A stretch of DNA of 64,000 nucleotides, from positions 620,001-684,000 of the forward strand of contig NZ_JALDAY010000002.1 in the NCBI RefSeq assembly GCF_022698165.1. The letters run 5' to 3'. Shown in pieces: positions 42,589 through 51,910 of the stretch. The DNA comes from Streptomyces cylindrosporus. GTDB taxonomy: Bacteria > Actinomycetota > Actinomycetes > Streptomycetales > Streptomycetaceae. The position numbers and the translations under genes are program-made. Within the stretch, counting starts at the first letter, position 1; each line of letters begins with the position of its first letter. The notes under the pieces are model-generated. The model worked only from the letters and a program-made list of their open reading frames with translations. It made no database searches and was not told the DNA's origin.

Positions 42589-43977
42589 ATGACAACCACC
42601 GACTACCCGAGGTCCGTGCCCTACAGGGAGGTGACGGACCGCAACGGCCGCGTGTACCGCATCGGGGAATCCGATGTCGACATCATGGGCCGCACACGCA
42701 AGTGGATGGTCATCCTGCCCTGGGTGGGCATGATGGGCATCAGCTCCGCCGAGTACGCGTTCACGTCGGCGGAGGACACGCTCCACGAGGCGCATCTGTG
42801 GAGCAGCGGACACATCTTCTGGCTGATGGGCGTCTGGGTGTTCTTCCAGGCGGCCGTGGCCTTCCCCGCCGGGCAGCTGCGGGAGAGCGGAAAGCTGCCC
42901 GCCCGTACGGCGATGATGATGGGCGCCGTCGGAACGATGCTGGGATATCTGTCGCTGGCGTACGCGCCGCACGTGGCCGTCGCCTACATCGGCTTCGGCA
43001 TGTTCAGCGGCATCGGCGCCGGTCTCGTCTACGCGACCTGCGTGAACATGGTCGGCAAGTGGTATCCGGAGCGCAAGGGCGGCAAGACCGGCTTCGTCAA
43101 CGGCGGCTTCGCCTACGGGTCCGTGCCCTTCGTCTTCCTGTTCACCTCGTACATGGACCTGGGCAACTACCGGACCGTGCTCGCCTGTGTGGGCATCGGT
43201 CTGTGCCTGGTGGTGGCCGCCGCCGGCTGGTTCTTCAGGGACCCGCCGAAGAACTGGTGGCCGGCCCATGTCGACCCGCTGCGGCTCACCGACGACCCGA
43301 AGATCCGCCGGGCACTGGAGAAGAACCCGCCGGCGGTCAAGCAGTACACCCCGAAGGAGGCCGCCCGTACGCCCGTCCTGTGGATGATGTGGTTCTGTCT
43401 GCTGTGCACGGCCGGCATCAACATCTTCGGCATCGCCATGCAGGTGCCGTTCGGCAAGGACATGGGCTTCGCGGGCGGGATCGTGGCCACGGCGATGTCC
43501 CTGAAGGCCATCGTCAACGGCACCGGGCGCGGCGTCATCGGCTGGATCTCCGACCGCTCCGGGCGCCGTAACACCCTGATCATCGTCTGTATCGTGCTCG
43601 GCTCGGCGCAGTTCGGCGTGCTGGTCTCCGGCCAGATGGGCAGCATGCCGTTCTTCCTGTTCTGCTCCATGGTCTCCGGCTTCGGCGGCGGCGCGATCTT
43701 CCCGCTGTTCGCGGCCATGACCGCGGACTACTTCGGTGAGAACAACAACGCCACCAACTACGGAATGGTCTACAGCTCGAAGCTGATCTCCGGGCTCGTC
43801 GGCTCCGGCCTGGGCGCGGTCGTCGTCGGCGCCTGGGACTACCACGGCGCGTTCGTGCTGGCCGGTTCCATCGGCCTCGGCTCCGCCGTACTGGCGCTCT
43901 TCCTGAAGTCCCCGGGCAGGCCGAAGGCCCGGCGCATCGTCCCCAACCCGCACCCGCTCGGCGAGGAGATGGCATAA
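42589..43977 (+). CDS. Oxalate/formate antiporter family transporter 1
   Basis: A 462-residue major facilitator with about 12 membrane segments and the OFA-family features: a long N-terminal leader shared with the next gene (YREVTDRNGRVYRIGESDVD), GIGAGLVYATCVNMVGKWYPERKGGKTGFVNGG in the middle (OFA signature, about 145-177) and FFRDPPKNWWP before the central loop. It likely exchanges oxalate for formate across the membrane. It starts 121 bases after the acyl-CoA synthetase, with no obvious terminator between. Confidence 0.85.
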   Translation: MTTTDYPRSVPYREVTDRNGRVYRIGESDVDIMGRTRKWMVILPWVGMMGISSAEYAFTSAEDTLHEAHLWSSGHIFWLMGVWVFFQAAVAFPAGQLRESGKLPARTAMMMGAVGTMLGYLSLAYAPHVAVAYIGFGMFSGIGAGLVYATCVNMVGKWYPERKGGKTGFVNGGFAYGSVPFVFLFTSYMDLGNYRTVLACVGIGLCLVVAAAGWFFRDPPKNWWPAHVDPLRLTDDPKIRRALEKNPPAVKQYTPKEAARTPVLWMMWFCLLCTAGINIFGIAMQVPFGKDMGFAGGIVATAMSLKAIVNGTGRGVIGWISDRSGRRNTLIIVCIVLGSAQFGVLVSGQMGSMPFFLFCSMVSGFGGGAIFPLFAAMTADYFGENNNATNYGMVYSSKLISGLVGSGLGAVVVGAWDYHGAFVLAGSIGLGSAVLALFLKSPGRPKARRIVPNPHPLGEEMA

Positions 43978-43979
43978 GC

Positions 43980-45371
43980 ATGACCGCAGATCCGCTCTCG
44001 GCCGACCCGGCAGCCGCACACCGTCCCTACCGCGAGGTGACCGACTCCCGAGGCCGCGTGTACCGCATCGGCGAGACCGACCGGGACATCCTCGGACACT
44101 CCCGCAAGCTCATGGTGTATCTCCCGTGGATCGCCATGATGGCCATCAGCGTCTTCGAATACGCGTACGGCTCCGCGGAGGACACGCTGTCCCACGCGCA
44201 CGGCTGGACGCAGTCCAACACCTTCTGGATCCTCAGCGTCTGGGTGTTCTTCCAGGCGGGAATCGCCTTCCCTGCGGGCTGGATGCGCGAGAAGGGCATC
44301 CTGACGGCCCGCAGGGCCATGTACGTGGGTTCCGGCATGTGCCTGGTCGGCTTCCTCGCCCTGTCGCACCTGAGCAACGTCCTGCTGGCGATCCTGGGCT
44401 TCGGCGTAGTCGGCGGCATCGGCGCAGGTCTGGTGTACGCGACCTGCATCAACATGGTCGGCAAGTGGTTCCCGGAGCGTCGCGGCGCCCGGACGGGGTT
44501 CGTCAACGGCGGCTTCGCGTACGGGTCGCTGCCGTTCATCTTCATCTTCAACTACGCCTTCGACACCGGGAACTACCACCGCGTCCTGGACCTGATCGGC
44601 TGCTACATCATGATCGTGGTCTTCGGATGCGCGTTCTTCTTCAAGGACCCGCCGAAGAACTGGTGGCCCGCGGACATCGATCCGCTCACGTTCTCCGGCA
44701 GTGAGAAGAACGCGGCGAGCCTCGCCAAGAACCCTCCGGCGGTGAAGCAGTACACGCCCAAGGAGGCCGTCAGGACCGGCATGCTGCCGCTGATGTGGGT
44801 GGCCATCGTGATGACCGCCGGCGTCTCGATCTTCGGGATCTCCTTCCAGGTCGACTACGCCAAGGACGTCGGCTTCGGCCCGCTCGTCGCGGCGTCCTCG
44901 ATGGGCGTCATGGCGGTCATCAACGGCGTCGGCCGCGGTGTCGTGGGCTGGCTGTCGGACAAGTGGGGCCGCAAGTCGACCCTGGTGTTCGTCATCGTCG
45001 TCCTGGGGCTCGCCCAGTTCGGCGTGATCCTGGCGGGCGAGATGAAGAGCGAGTGGCTGTTCCTGTTCTTCGCCTTCCTGTCCGGCTTCGGCGGCGGCGC
45101 CTTCTACCCGATGTTCGCGGCGCTGACCCCGGACTACTTCGGGGAGAACTACAACGCCACCAACTACGGCCTGGTCTACAGCGGCAAGCTGATCAGCGGC
45201 CTGTTCGGCGGCGGCCTCGGCTCCATGGTGGTCGCGGCCTGGGGCTACAACGGCGCGTACGCGCTGGCCGGCGGCGTCTCGATGGTCGCGGCGGCGATCG
45301 CGCTGCTGCTGCGGCAGCCGGGGCGCAGCGACTCCGACGTGCTGACCGCGCAACCGCAGCCGACCGGCTGA
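43980..45371 (+). CDS. Oxalate/formate antiporter family transporter 2
   Basis: A 463-residue paralogue of the preceding transporter with the same leader (YREVTDSRGRVYRIGETDRD), the VYATCINMVGKWFPERRGARTGFVNGG signature and FFKDPPKNWWPADIDPL. It starts 2 bases after the stop of the first copy. The pair may take different counter-ions or work as an uptake and efflux set. A strong terminator follows. Confidence 0.85.
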   Translation: MTADPLSADPAAAHRPYREVTDSRGRVYRIGETDRDILGHSRKLMVYLPWIAMMAISVFEYAYGSAEDTLSHAHGWTQSNTFWILSVWVFFQAGIAFPAGWMREKGILTARRAMYVGSGMCLVGFLALSHLSNVLLAILGFGVVGGIGAGLVYATCINMVGKWFPERRGARTGFVNGGFAYGSLPFIFIFNYAFDTGNYHRVLDLIGCYIMIVVFGCAFFFKDPPKNWWPADIDPLTFSGSEKNAASLAKNPPAVKQYTPKEAVRTGMLPLMWVAIVMTAGVSIFGISFQVDYAKDVGFGPLVAASSMGVMAVINGVGRGVVGWLSDKWGRKSTLVFVIVVLGLAQFGVILAGEMKSEWLFLFFAFLSGFGGGAFYPMFAALTPDYFGENYNATNYGLVYSGKLISGLFGGGLGSMVVAAWGYNGAYALAGGVSMVAAAIALLLRQPGRSDSDVLTAQPQPTG

Positions 45372-45386
45372 CGGGCACGCGCGCGT

Positions 45387-45424
45387 GAGGAGGCCCTCCC
45401 CGGCGACGCGGGGAGGGCCTCCTC
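45387..45424. terminator. Bidirectional terminator between converging operons
   Basis: GAGGAGGCCCTCCCC pairs perfectly with GGGGAGGGCCTCCTC (15-bp stem). It ends the oxalate operon from the left and the ebo operon from the right. Confidence 0.85.
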
Positions 45425-45445
45425 ATGTGCGCGCTGTCGCGGTGG

Positions 45446-46492
45446 TCAGCACTTCTCGCGCAGGCTGTGCAGGTACGAGCTGGAGCGGCGCGCGAACGTG
45501 AACGACTCGGTGGGCTGGTCGTGTTCGGTCTGCCAGTGGTGGGCGAGGCGTTCGCCGTGCAGCCGGGTCACGGCGGAGATGAACTTCTGGTAGTCGATGT
45601 CGCCGTCGCCGACGTCGACCATGCGGTAGCCGAACTGGTTCGCCGGGTCGCTGACACCGTCCTTGACGTGGAACAGCGGGTAGCGGTGGGGCTGCCTGAG
45701 GACGTAGTCGAGCGGCTCGAAGGGCGCGGCGGAGCCGTCGGGCCGCTTGGAGAATCGGAACTGGCCCGCGTACGCCCAGAAGATGTCCATCTCCAGGAAC
45801 ACCAGGTCGGGGTCGGTCTCGGCGAGCAGCACGTCGTAGAGGCGGACCTTGGGGTTGTCGGTGGCGAAGGAGAACTCGTCGGAGTGGTTGTGCTGGTAGA
45901 ACTTCATGCCGCGCGCCCTGGCCGCCGCGCCGTACGTGTTGAACTCCTCGGCGGCGCGCTTCCACGCGTCGACGGTGGAGCCGTAGCGGAACGGTCCGGA
46001 GGCGGTGCCGATGTGCTTGAGGCCGAGGGCCTGGGCGTCGTCGAGGATCTTGGTGAGGTTCTGGGCGAAGGTGTAGGCGTTCGGGTCGTCGGCGTAGTAG
46101 CCGACGTGGCTGCCGATCGGGGTCAGCCCGTGGTTCCTGGCCAGCCGCTTCAGCTGGGCGAGGGTGATGGGGCCGGCCGAGCCCTGGGTGTATCCGGCGA
46201 ACTCGACCTCGTCGTAGCCGTACTTCTCCAGCTCGGCGAAGACGGGCGCGAAGCCGAGCGTGGAGACCTTGTCGCGCAGGCTGTACAGCTGGATGCCGAG
46301 CCGGCCGGGAGGCAGGACGGGGCGGCCGCGGCCCGCGGCGGTCGGTTCGGCGGCGGTCGGTTCGGCGGCCGTCGCGGGAGTTGCCGCGGCGCCGAGCAGC
46401 GCGGCGGCGGTGGCGCCCGCGGCGACGCCGAGCATGCCTCGTCTGGTGAGGCGGTGGGTGAGTTCGGGGTCGGTCTGGGAGATGCGGCTCAT
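45446..46492 (-). CDS. Secreted sugar phosphate isomerase/epimerase-like TIM barrel
   Basis: A 348-residue AP endonuclease/xylose isomerase-type TIM barrel with a Tat signal (TRRGMLGVAAGATAAALLG, about 16-34). Typical pieces are GIQLYSLRDKV (about 65), GYDEVEFAGY (about 92) and MKFYQHNHSDEF (about 195), where metal-binding His and Glu residues are expected. It lies 60 bases after the alkaline-phosphatase-like gene and is the last gene of the ebo operon. Its export fits a cluster that handles metabolites outside the cytoplasm. Confidence 0.8.
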   Translation of the reverse strand: MSRISQTDPELTHRLTRRGMLGVAAGATAAALLGAAATPATAAEPTAAEPTAAGRGRPVLPPGRLGIQLYSLRDKVSTLGFAPVFAELEKYGYDEVEFAGYTQGSAGPITLAQLKRLARNHGLTPIGSHVGYYADDPNAYTFAQNLTKILDDAQALGLKHIGTASGPFRYGSTVDAWKRAAEEFNTYGAAARARGMKFYQHNHSDEFSFATDNPKVRLYDVLLAETDPDLVFLEMDIFWAYAGQFRFSKRPDGSAAPFEPLDYVLRQPHRYPLFHVKDGVSDPANQFGYRMVDVGDGDIDYQKFISAVTRLHGERLAHHWQTEHDQPTESFTFARRSSSYLHSLREKC

Positions 46493-46552
46493 GCCTGGAA
46501 CTCCTCGGTGTCGGAGGGCGTTGTCAGTGGTGAGTGCTTCACTTGTGACCAG

Positions 46553-47965
46553 TCAGGAAAGACCGGCCAGTCGGAGCAGGAGTGACTTCACGTCGGTGGC
46601 CGCGAGGCGGTCGCCGACGGCGCGGGGGGTGGAGCAGATGAGGAGCGGACCGTCGTCGTCGCTCGCGGGAAGGCGGCCGTGGCTGCCGCGAATAGGTGAG
46701 GGATCCAGGGGCACGACCGCCATGCGGTAGCGCATGCCGAGTTTCTTGCGCGCCAGCGCGGTGGCTGCCTTGACCTTGACGTAGGGGTCGAGGGGATCCA
46801 TGAACAACTCGACCGGGTCGTAGCCGGGTTTGCGGTGGATCTCGACGAGCTGCGCGAAGTCGGGCGCGCGAGTGTCGTCGAGCCAGTAGTAGTACGTGAA
46901 CCAGGCGTCCGGCTCCGCGACGGCGACGAGCTCGCCGGAGCGCGGATGGTCGAGGTGGTGGGCCTTCTTGCCCTCGTCGTCGAGGAGTTGGTCGATGCCG
47001 GGCAGGCCGACCAGGGCTGCCCTGGTGACGTCGAGGTCCTCGGGCCGGCGCACATACACGTGGGCGATCTGGTGGTCGGCGACCGCGAAGGCACGGGACG
47101 TCATCGGGTCGAGGTACTCCATGCCGTCCTGCGTGTGCACTTCGAGCAGCCCGGCGCGGCGCAGGGCCCGGTTGATGTCGACGGGACGGTCGGCCCGTGT
47201 GATCCCGTACTCGGACAGCGCGACGACGGTACGGCCCTCGGCGAGGGCGTCGTCCAGGAGCGGGCCCAGGGCGGAGTCCAGGTCTGAGGCCGCCCGCAGG
47301 GAGCGTGGGTCGTCGGGGCCGAAGCGCTGCAGGTCGTAGTCGAGGTGAGGGAGGTAGCACAGGGTCAGGTCGGGGTGCCGGGTGCGCACGATGTGGCGGG
47401 TCGCGTCGATGATCCACTGGCTGGAGACCAGGTCAGCGCCGGGTCCCCAGAAGTGGAAGAGGGGGAAGGTGCCGAGCTTTTCGGTGAGTTCGTCGTGCAG
47501 GGCCGGGGGCCGGGTGTAGCAGTCGGGTTCCTTGCGGCCGTCGGCGTAGTAGACGGGACGGGGGGTGACGGTGATGTCGGTGTCGGCGCCCATGGCGTAC
47601 CACCAGCAGATATTGGCGACCGTGTAGCCGGGGTGGGCTCGGCGGGCGGCGTCCCACAGCTTGTCTCCGGCGACGAGACCGTTGTGCTGGCGCCACAGGA
47701 GTACGTCGCCGAGCTCGCGGAAGTACCAGCCGTTGCCGACGATGCCGTGCTCGGACGGGTGGGTGCCGGTGAGGAAGGTGGACTGGGCGGCGCAGGTGAC
47801 GGCGGGCAGGACGGTGCCGAGCGCGGCGCGGGAGCCGGACCGGGCGAGGGTCCTGAGGTGGGGCATGTGGTCGAGGAGACGGGGGGTGAGGCCGACGACG
47901 TCGAGGACGAGGAGCGGGGTGGGCGCGGCCTGCCCGGCGCCCGGGGTCGGCTGGTGGGCGCTCAT
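46553..47965 (-). CDS. Alkaline phosphatase / nucleotide pyrophosphatase family protein (EboF-like)
   Basis: A 470-residue phosphodiesterase/phosphatase-superfamily protein. The metal and nucleophile region is LLVLDVVGLTPRLLDHMPHL (about 16-35) and LPAVTCAAQSTFLTGTHPSEHGIVGNGW (about 54-81), where Thr is the expected nucleophile. Later metal sites lie in LPHLDYDLQRFGPD (about 205) and VVALSEYGIT (about 250). Its start overlaps the eboE stop (ATGA). The family member of the ebo cluster, EboF, is of this type. Confidence 0.82.
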   Translation of the reverse strand: MSAHQPTPGAGQAAPTPLLVLDVVGLTPRLLDHMPHLRTLARSGSRAALGTVLPAVTCAAQSTFLTGTHPSEHGIVGNGWYFRELGDVLLWRQHNGLVAGDKLWDAARRAHPGYTVANICWWYAMGADTDITVTPRPVYYADGRKEPDCYTRPPALHDELTEKLGTFPLFHFWGPGADLVSSQWIIDATRHIVRTRHPDLTLCYLPHLDYDLQRFGPDDPRSLRAASDLDSALGPLLDDALAEGRTVVALSEYGITRADRPVDINRALRRAGLLEVHTQDGMEYLDPMTSRAFAVADHQIAHVYVRRPEDLDVTRAALVGLPGIDQLLDDEGKKAHHLDHPRSGELVAVAEPDAWFTYYYWLDDTRAPDFAQLVEIHRKPGYDPVELFMDPLDPYVKVKAATALARKKLGMRYRMAVVPLDPSPIRGSHGRLPASDDDGPLLICSTPRAVGDRLAATDVKSLLLRLAGLS

Positions 47966-49131
47966 GGCAGTTCCTTCAGGCCGAGGTCGGTCAGCAGGTC
48001 GCGGGCGAGGGTGAGTTCGGCGGCGATGCCGTCGGCGAGCTGGGAGCGGCCGCGGGGACGCAGTTCGGGTGGGAGGGCCTGCCAGGTGTAGGTCTCGACC
48101 TCCAGGTGGCTGGTGAGCGGGTGCGGGCCGCCCACCAGCCGGGTCAGGGCCGCCTTGAGCACGGGGAGCGTGGAGGTGAGGGGCGCGGCGGGGGCCGCGT
48201 GGAGCGGGACGTGGAAGTGGGCGCGCCAGGGGGCCGCGTCGGGCAGGGCGTCGGTGGTGAGGGCCTCGCCGAGGTCGTCGGTGCCGCGCGGGCCGGCGGC
48301 TGTGGCCGTGCGGGTCTGGTGCAGGAAGCGGGGTTCGTCGAAGGCGGCGAGGGCTGCGCGGACCTCGGGGAGATGGGGGTGTTCGGCGTGCAGGGCGGCT
48401 GAGAGCTGGGACTTGACGACGGAGACGCGGGCTTCGGTCAGGGCGTCCAGGGCGGTGTGCGGGTCTTCGAAGGAGGTGGCGAGGTGGCAGGTGTCGACGC
48501 AGACGCCGATGCGGTCGTGGGCGATGTCGGCGAGCGGGGCGAGGGCGTCGGTGGTGGTCTCGACGACGCAGCCGGGTTCCGGCTCCAGGCCGATGCGGAT
48601 GGAGCGTCCGGTCAACTCGTCGAGGGCGTCGAGGCGTTCGGCGAGGGTGAGCAGGGCGGTGCGGGCCTTCGCGGCGCGATCCGGGTCGTAGGCGGTGCGC
48701 CAGGCCAGCGGCAGGGTCGAGATGGTGCCCTCGGTGACGTCGTCGGGGAGGAGCCCGGCGAGGACGCGGGCCAGGGCGGTGGTGTGGTCGAGGCGTTCGG
48801 GGTCGGCCCAGTCCGGCTTGTAGACGCGGTACTTGACCTCCTCGGCGCCGAAGCCCTCGTACGGGAAGCCGTTGAGGGTGACGACTTCGAGGCCGCGCCG
48901 GTCGAGTTCGGTGCGCAGGCCGCGCAGTGCGGAGGGGTCGCCGACCAGGGCGTGCGCGGCGTCCCGGGCGAGCCACAGGCCGATGCCGAGGCGGTCCCGG
49001 CCCAGGCGGCGGCGCACGGGCTCGCAGTGGTCGCGGAGCTGGGCGAGGACTCCGTCGAGGATTTCGGCGGGGTGGACGTTGGTGCAGTAGGCAAGGTGGA
49101 CGGTGGAGCCGTCGGGGTGCCGGAAGCGCAT
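47962..49131 (-). CDS. eboE: Metabolite traffic protein EboE
   Basis: A 389-residue TIM-barrel protein of the EboE family: it starts with LAYCTNVHPAEILDGVLAQL (about 13-32), then VVTLNGFPYEGFGAEEVKYRVYKPDW (about 83-108), IGLEPEPGCVVET (about 181) and ICVDTCHLA-type GVCVDTCHLATSFEDP (about 205). EboE belongs to a cluster needed, in cyanobacteria, to move scytonemin precursors to the periplasm; its chemistry is not settled. It starts 3 bases after the eboB stop. Confidence 0.87.
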   Translation of the reverse strand: MRFRHPDGSTVHLAYCTNVHPAEILDGVLAQLRDHCEPVRRRLGRDRLGIGLWLARDAAHALVGDPSALRGLRTELDRRGLEVVTLNGFPYEGFGAEEVKYRVYKPDWADPERLDHTTALARVLAGLLPDDVTEGTISTLPLAWRTAYDPDRAAKARTALLTLAERLDALDELTGRSIRIGLEPEPGCVVETTTDALAPLADIAHDRIGVCVDTCHLATSFEDPHTALDALTEARVSVVKSQLSAALHAEHPHLPEVRAALAAFDEPRFLHQTRTATAAGPRGTDDLGEALTTDALPDAAPWRAHFHVPLHAAPAAPLTSTLPVLKAALTRLVGGPHPLTSHLEVETYTWQALPPELRPRGRSQLADGIAAELTLARDLLTDLGLKELP

Positions 49132-49134
49132 CGG

Positions 49135-49983
49135 TCACTCCCCGCCGCGGAGGACGGAGTTGCCCTCGTGGGTGGCCGCGGTGCCGGCGGGGGTGAGGTT
49201 CAGGCGGCCGCTGAGCCCGTAGAAGGCGACGGGGTTGCGCCACAGCACGAGGTCGACGTCGTCCTCGCCGAAGCCGTCGGCGAGCATCGCGTCCCCGACC
49301 CGCCGGGTCTTGAGCGGGTCGCTTCTCCCCCAGTCGGCGGCGGAGTTGACCAGCACCTGCTCGGGGCCGTACTCACGCAGGATCGCGACCATCCGCTCCT
49401 CGTCCATCTTGGTGTCGGGATAGACGGAGAAGCCGAGCCAGCAGCCGCTGTCCTTGGCCTCCTTGACGGTGGTCTCGTTGAGGTGGTCGACGAGGACGCG
49501 GTCCGGCGCGAGGGCGGATTCGCGCACCACGTCGAGGGTGCGGCGCAGGCCGGCGAGCTTGTCGCGGTGCGGAGTGTGGACGAGCGCGGGCAGGCCGTGG
49601 TCGGCGGCGAGCTGGAGCTGGGCGGCGAAGGCGGTGTCCTCGGCGGGGGTCATCGAGTCGTAGCCGATCTCGCCGACGGCGACGACCTGGTCCTTGACGA
49701 GATACCGGGGCAGTTCGTCGAGGACGGACACGCAGCGGGGGTCGTTCGCCTCCTTGGGGTTGAGGGCGATCGTGCAGTGGTGGGCGATGCCGTACTGGGC
49801 GGCGCGGAAGGGCTCCCAGCCCAGCAGGGAGTCGAAGTAGTCGAAGAAGGAGGCGGGCGAGGTGCGGGGCTGGCCGAGCCAGAAGGAGGGCTCGACGACG
49901 GCGCGGACGCCCGAGGCGTGCATGGACTCGTAGTCGTCGGTGGTGCGGGAGGTCATGTGGATGTGGGGGTCGAAGATGCGCAT
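49135..49983 (-). CDS. eboB: TatD-family metal-dependent hydrolase (EboB-like)
   Basis: A 282-residue amidohydrolase-type TIM barrel. FDPHIHM (about 4-10) gives the first metal His pair; VAVGEIGYD (about 108) the Glu; LVHTPHR and VLVDHLNE (about 137 and 165) further His; and VNSAADWGRSDP (about 221) the last Asp. It is an Ebo-cluster TatD-like hydrolase; substrate unknown. Its ATG follows AAGGAG and shares its first base with the upstream stop. Confidence 0.83.
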   Translation of the reverse strand: MRIFDPHIHMTSRTTDDYESMHASGVRAVVEPSFWLGQPRTSPASFFDYFDSLLGWEPFRAAQYGIAHHCTIALNPKEANDPRCVSVLDELPRYLVKDQVVAVGEIGYDSMTPAEDTAFAAQLQLAADHGLPALVHTPHRDKLAGLRRTLDVVRESALAPDRVLVDHLNETTVKEAKDSGCWLGFSVYPDTKMDEERMVAILREYGPEQVLVNSAADWGRSDPLKTRRVGDAMLADGFGEDDVDLVLWRNPVAFYGLSGRLNLTPAGTAATHEGNSVLRGGE

Positions 49984-50918
49984 CAGGACTCCTTGCCGTC
50001 GGTGCCGCGCGGGTCGCGCTCGGCGCCCGGTGCGGGTGGGGTGGCCGTGGGGTCGGTCAGGGTCAGGACGCGGCGCAGGTCTTCGGGCACGGGACGGCCC
50101 GCGGCGGTGCGTTCGGCGGCGTGGTCGCCGAGCATGCGGGCGAGTTCGGCGTCGGCGCGGGCGCGGCGCTCCAACTCGGCGACCTCGGCGACGGGCACGC
50201 CGGTGAACAGGCACTTGAGGACGGCGTGCCGCCAGTGGTGGGGGCTGAGGTGACGGGCGGCGTACGGGCCGACGGCGGCGGAGAGGAGCCGGGTGTCGTT
50301 GGTGCGCAGGGCGTCCTCGACGAGCGGGACGGCGTCGGGGCCAGGCACGAGATGGGGCAACGCGTGCAGGACGGCGCGGCGTTCGGCGGCGGTGCCCTGG
50401 AAGTAGACGCGGCTGAGGGCGTCGGTGCCGGCGCGGGCGGCGTGCAGGATCAGCACGCGGGCGGCGTCGGCGTACTCGGCGCCACACCGGCGCCCGGCCT
50501 CGGCGAGCCGCAACTCCCATACCGAGATGGGCCCGTGGATGCCCGGCTGGCCGGCGGCCTCGTCGAGAGCCTGACCGAGCCAGGCACGGGCGGCCGCGTC
50601 GAGGCGGGCGGTGAGCTGGTCGTGCAGGGTGCGGAGCGGAGTCTGGGCGGGTGACTCCAGGGCGGGGAGAGGAGTCCGGGCGGGTGACTCCCGCGTGGGG
50701 TCAAGGCCGGTGGCACGAGTCTTCGGCTCCGGAGCGGGAGCGGCGCCGGTGGCGTCGGCCTTCGGCCCACGTGTCGCTGCCGGGTTCGTGCCGTCCGCTG
50801 GTGTCCGCGGGGGCGCGGCCCGGGTCATGCCGTCGGCCTCTCCCTCCGGGGCGCCAGTCGGGCCGGTGGGCCCGAGGGCTGCCGTGGGGGTCTCCCAGGT
50901 GGCGTGCGGGTGGTTCAT
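49983..50918 (-). CDS. eboA: EboA domain protein
   Basis: A 311-residue protein. Residues about 1-95 are low-complexity Ala/Pro/Thr/Gly. The C-terminal 200 residues are helical and HEAT-like: ARAWLGQALDEAAGQP (about 111), ELRLAEAGRRCG, YADAARVLILHAARAG, AERRAVLHALPHLVPG and APYAARHLSPHHWRHAVLKCLFTG. These match EboA domains. The disordered N-terminal extension is unusual. Start overlaps the upstream stop (ATGA). Confidence 0.8.
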   Translation of the reverse strand: MNHPHATWETPTAALGPTGPTGAPEGEADGMTRAAPPRTPADGTNPAATRGPKADATGAAPAPEPKTRATGLDPTRESPARTPLPALESPAQTPLRTLHDQLTARLDAAARAWLGQALDEAAGQPGIHGPISVWELRLAEAGRRCGAEYADAARVLILHAARAGTDALSRVYFQGTAAERRAVLHALPHLVPGPDAVPLVEDALRTNDTRLLSAAVGPYAARHLSPHHWRHAVLKCLFTGVPVAEVAELERRARADAELARMLGDHAAERTAAGRPVPEDLRRVLTLTDPTATPPAPGAERDPRGTDGKES

Positions 50919-51910
50919 GAGGTGCTGCTCCCTTCGGGGGTGGCGGAGGGATCGCCGTGGGGTGGGGCGGGATCGGACGGGGCGGAGGCCGTGGCCGCCG
51001 CTCGGTGGAGGAACTGGAGGGAGTGTTCGGCGAAGTGGGGGCCCGCGTGGGAGTGGCGGGGCAGTTCGACGACGGTCAGGCCCTGGTAGCCGGTGTCGGC
51101 GAGGGCGGAGAGGACGGGCGGGAAGTCGATCTCGCCGTCGCCGAAGGGGAGGTGTTCGTGGACGCCACGGCGCATGTCCTCGATCTGGACGTGGCGGAGC
51201 CAGGGCGCGGCGGCGCGTACGCAGTCGGCGGGAGAGAGGGGTTCGAGGCACTGGCAGTGGCCGATGTCGAGGGTCAGACCGAGGCCCTCGGGGTCGCCGA
51301 GGATGCGCCGCAGATGGTGGAAGTCGGCGAGGGTGGCGAGGAGGTGGCCCGGCTCGGGTTCGACGGCGAGGGGGACGCCGGCGGTGGCGGCGGCCTCCAG
51401 GACGGGGGTGAGTGATTCGGCCAGGCGTTTCCACGCCGTGTCCCGGTCGGTGCCGTCCGGGGTGACGCCGCTGAAGCAGTGCAGGGCGTGCGCGCCCAGG
51501 TCGGCGGCGACCTGCATGGCGCGGACGAGGAGGCCGACGCGGCGGGATCGGTCGTCGGGGTCCGGGTCCAGCAGCGTGGGGCCGTGTTTGCGACGCGGGT
51601 CGAGAACGTAGCGGGCGCCCGTCTCGACGGTGACGTCCAGGCCGAGGGTGGCGAGACGTTGGGCGGTGCGGTGGGTGCGGGAGGTGAGGTCGGGTGCCAG
51701 CGGGTCGAGGTGCATGTGGTCGAGGGTCAGACCGACGCCGTCGTAGCCGAGGTCGGCGAGCAGGGCGAGGGCGTCGTCCAGGCGGAGGTCGGTCAGGCCG
51801 TTGGTGCCGTAGCCGAAGCGGAGGGGGGTGTTGGCGTGGGGTGGGGTGACGGGGTTGGTGTCGGAACTGGGTTTGGCGTTGCTGTTGGGGTTGGTGCTGC
51901 CCCGGGTCAC
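50915..51910 (-). CDS. Sugar phosphate isomerase/epimerase family TIM barrel in the ebo operon
   Basis: A 331-residue protein with a xylose isomerase-like barrel: FGYGTNGLTDLRLDDALALL (about 32-51), GYDGVGLTLDHMHLDP (about 55-70), AVEPEPGHLLATL (about 195, the metal Glu) and LTLDIGHCQCLEP (about 225, Asp and His). N-terminal 25 residues are Asn/Thr/Pro-rich and probably unstructured. GTG start overlaps the upstream prenyltransferase stop (GTGA). Reaction unknown. Confidence 0.82.
   Translation of the reverse strand: MTRGSTNPNSNAKPSSDTNPVTPPHANTPLRFGYGTNGLTDLRLDDALALLADLGYDGVGLTLDHMHLDPLAPDLTSRTHRTAQRLATLGLDVTVETGARYVLDPRRKHGPTLLDPDPDDRSRRVGLLVRAMQVAADLGAHALHCFSGVTPDGTDRDTAWKRLAESLTPVLEAAATAGVPLAVEPEPGHLLATLADFHHLRRILGDPEGLGLTLDIGHCQCLEPLSPADCVRAAAPWLRHVQIEDMRRGVHEHLPFGDGEIDFPPVLSALADTGYQGLTVVELPRHSHAGPHFAEHSLQFLHRAAATASAPSDPAPPHGDPSATPEGSSTS

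Noticed and set aside
46553..49243. A single 896-residue protein covering the EboF-like gene and more
   Set aside because: The N-terminal 426 residues are an out-of-frame copy of eboE rich in Arg and Pro. The real start is the ATG at 47965, overlapping the eboE stop.
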